Assembly (NCBI GenBank): GCA_942492055.1
Contig: CALODP010000023.1
Coordinates: 354,001 to 418,000, forward strand
Reading direction: 5' to 3'
Source: CALODP01 sp942492055
Lineage (GTDB): Bacteria; Bacteroidota; Ignavibacteria; Ignavibacteriales; Melioribacteraceae
Length of the DNA stretch: 64,000 nt
Position numbers and translations under genes: made by a program. The notes below the pieces were generated by a model that did not search any database, was not told where the DNA came from, and saw only the letters and a list, made by a program, of their open reading frames with translations. Position 1 is the stretch's first letter. Each line of letters opens with the position of its first letter. Below, piece after piece: positions 63,852-64,000 of the stretch.

Positions 63852-64000
63852 ATGAAGCCTAAAACGAGTAAGAAATCCAACCATAACCTATCATTTTTGC
63901 AGTTTTTTAAAGCCGTTGTATCTCTCCAAAAAAGCTATATTTTTCAATGGTTGAAAATGTTTAAGATATCTTTGAGCGCTGGTCGTAAGGCTGAATTGCA
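63852..64000 (+). CDS. Start of a gene running out of the window
   Basis: ATG 63852 with GAAAGGAG 8 nt upstream opens a frame to the window end (49 residues so far: MKPKTSKKSNHNLSFLQFF, then KAVVSLQKSYIFQWLKMFKI). The N-terminus is basic and then hydrophobic. It follows the TIR gene by about 100 bp and may belong to the same unit. Too short for identification. Confidence 0.5.
   Translation, partial: MKPKTSKKSNHNLSFLQFFKAVVSLQKSYIFQWLKMFKISLSAGRKAEL

Overview
The window joins two stretches that look like two different bacteria. Positions 1 to about 43,000 read like a Bacteroidota/Chlorobiota-group genome, probably Ignavibacteria- or Kapabacteria-like. The evidence is a subtilisin with a type IX secretion C-terminal domain, a textbook Bacteroidetes promoter (TTTG-N20-TAnnTTTG at 22,883-22,914), the parA-parB-DUF5683 order, many exported proteins and lipoproteins, and moderately AT-rich DNA. 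From about 43,005 to the end the style is that of Desulfobacterota: liv-type ABC transporter genes, a recombinase trio, REP and 'GACAGGATTTACAGG' repeats, and many frameshifted genes. At 43,000-43,006 two convergent genes are both cut: a CDP-alcohol phosphatidyltransferase stops at its catalytic DG motif, and an exported protein loses its C-terminus. A chimeric assembly join is the simplest reading; a real recombination junction is possible.

Left part. 1-664 is a broken PQQ-type beta-propeller. 665-2,244 has no gene but holds a 21-bp periodic array (32 units, 1,512-2,170). Two unknown genes follow, then a 1,112-residue AT-rich protein with S1-like domains and a C-terminal Schlafen/AlbA_2 domain, possibly antiviral. 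Then come msrA, a TPR membrane protein, an M28 lipoprotein peptidase, a PD40 propeller lipoprotein and a sensor kinase. A long minus-strand block carries ispE, a homocysteine methyltransferase-like gene, DoxX/MauE, rhodanese, an RqcH/NFACT protein, nagB, a GlmU-like protein and a POT transporter. A plus-strand housekeeping run follows: PASTA protein, rpe, nagA, folP, cdaA, GT2, CHAD, UPF0173 hydrolase, parA, parB, DUF5683 and Yip1-like. Then ppx/gppA (minus), aroQ, a MerR regulator and tRNA-Pro(GGG). A 1.5-kb gap holds a second 21-bp array with a different core (17 units with no length change, 36,179-36,535). purF, the subtilisin and the cut phosphatidyltransferase end this part.

Right part. 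43.0-46.7 kb has small exported proteins (two are paralogues), a periplasmic rhodanese, a 300-bp MITE-like inverted-repeat element and a pair of related small cytosolic proteins. 47.0-49.1 kb has a GT28-type glycosyltransferase next to a Tat-exported acetoacetate decarboxylase-like gene broken at a homopolymer. 49.4-53.3 kb is a five-gene minus-strand operon: two zinc-finger genes followed by three tyrosine recombinases (a RIT, recombinase-in-trio, arrangement). A repeated GGCRGGRTAT motif and a group II intron 3' remnant (domain V) lie beside it. 54.2-59.7 kb is a livJ-H-G-F-M operon in which livG and livM are frameshifted. 59.8-60.7 kb holds decayed hydrolase and cyclase genes, then an MFS transporter. 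The window ends in a TIR-domain gene broken by two frameshifts and the start of another gene.

The least explained signals are the two 21-bp arrays, in which conserved cores recur at exactly two helical turns with variable DNA between them. Other candidates are the S1-Schlafen protein and the zinc-finger-equipped recombinase trio.
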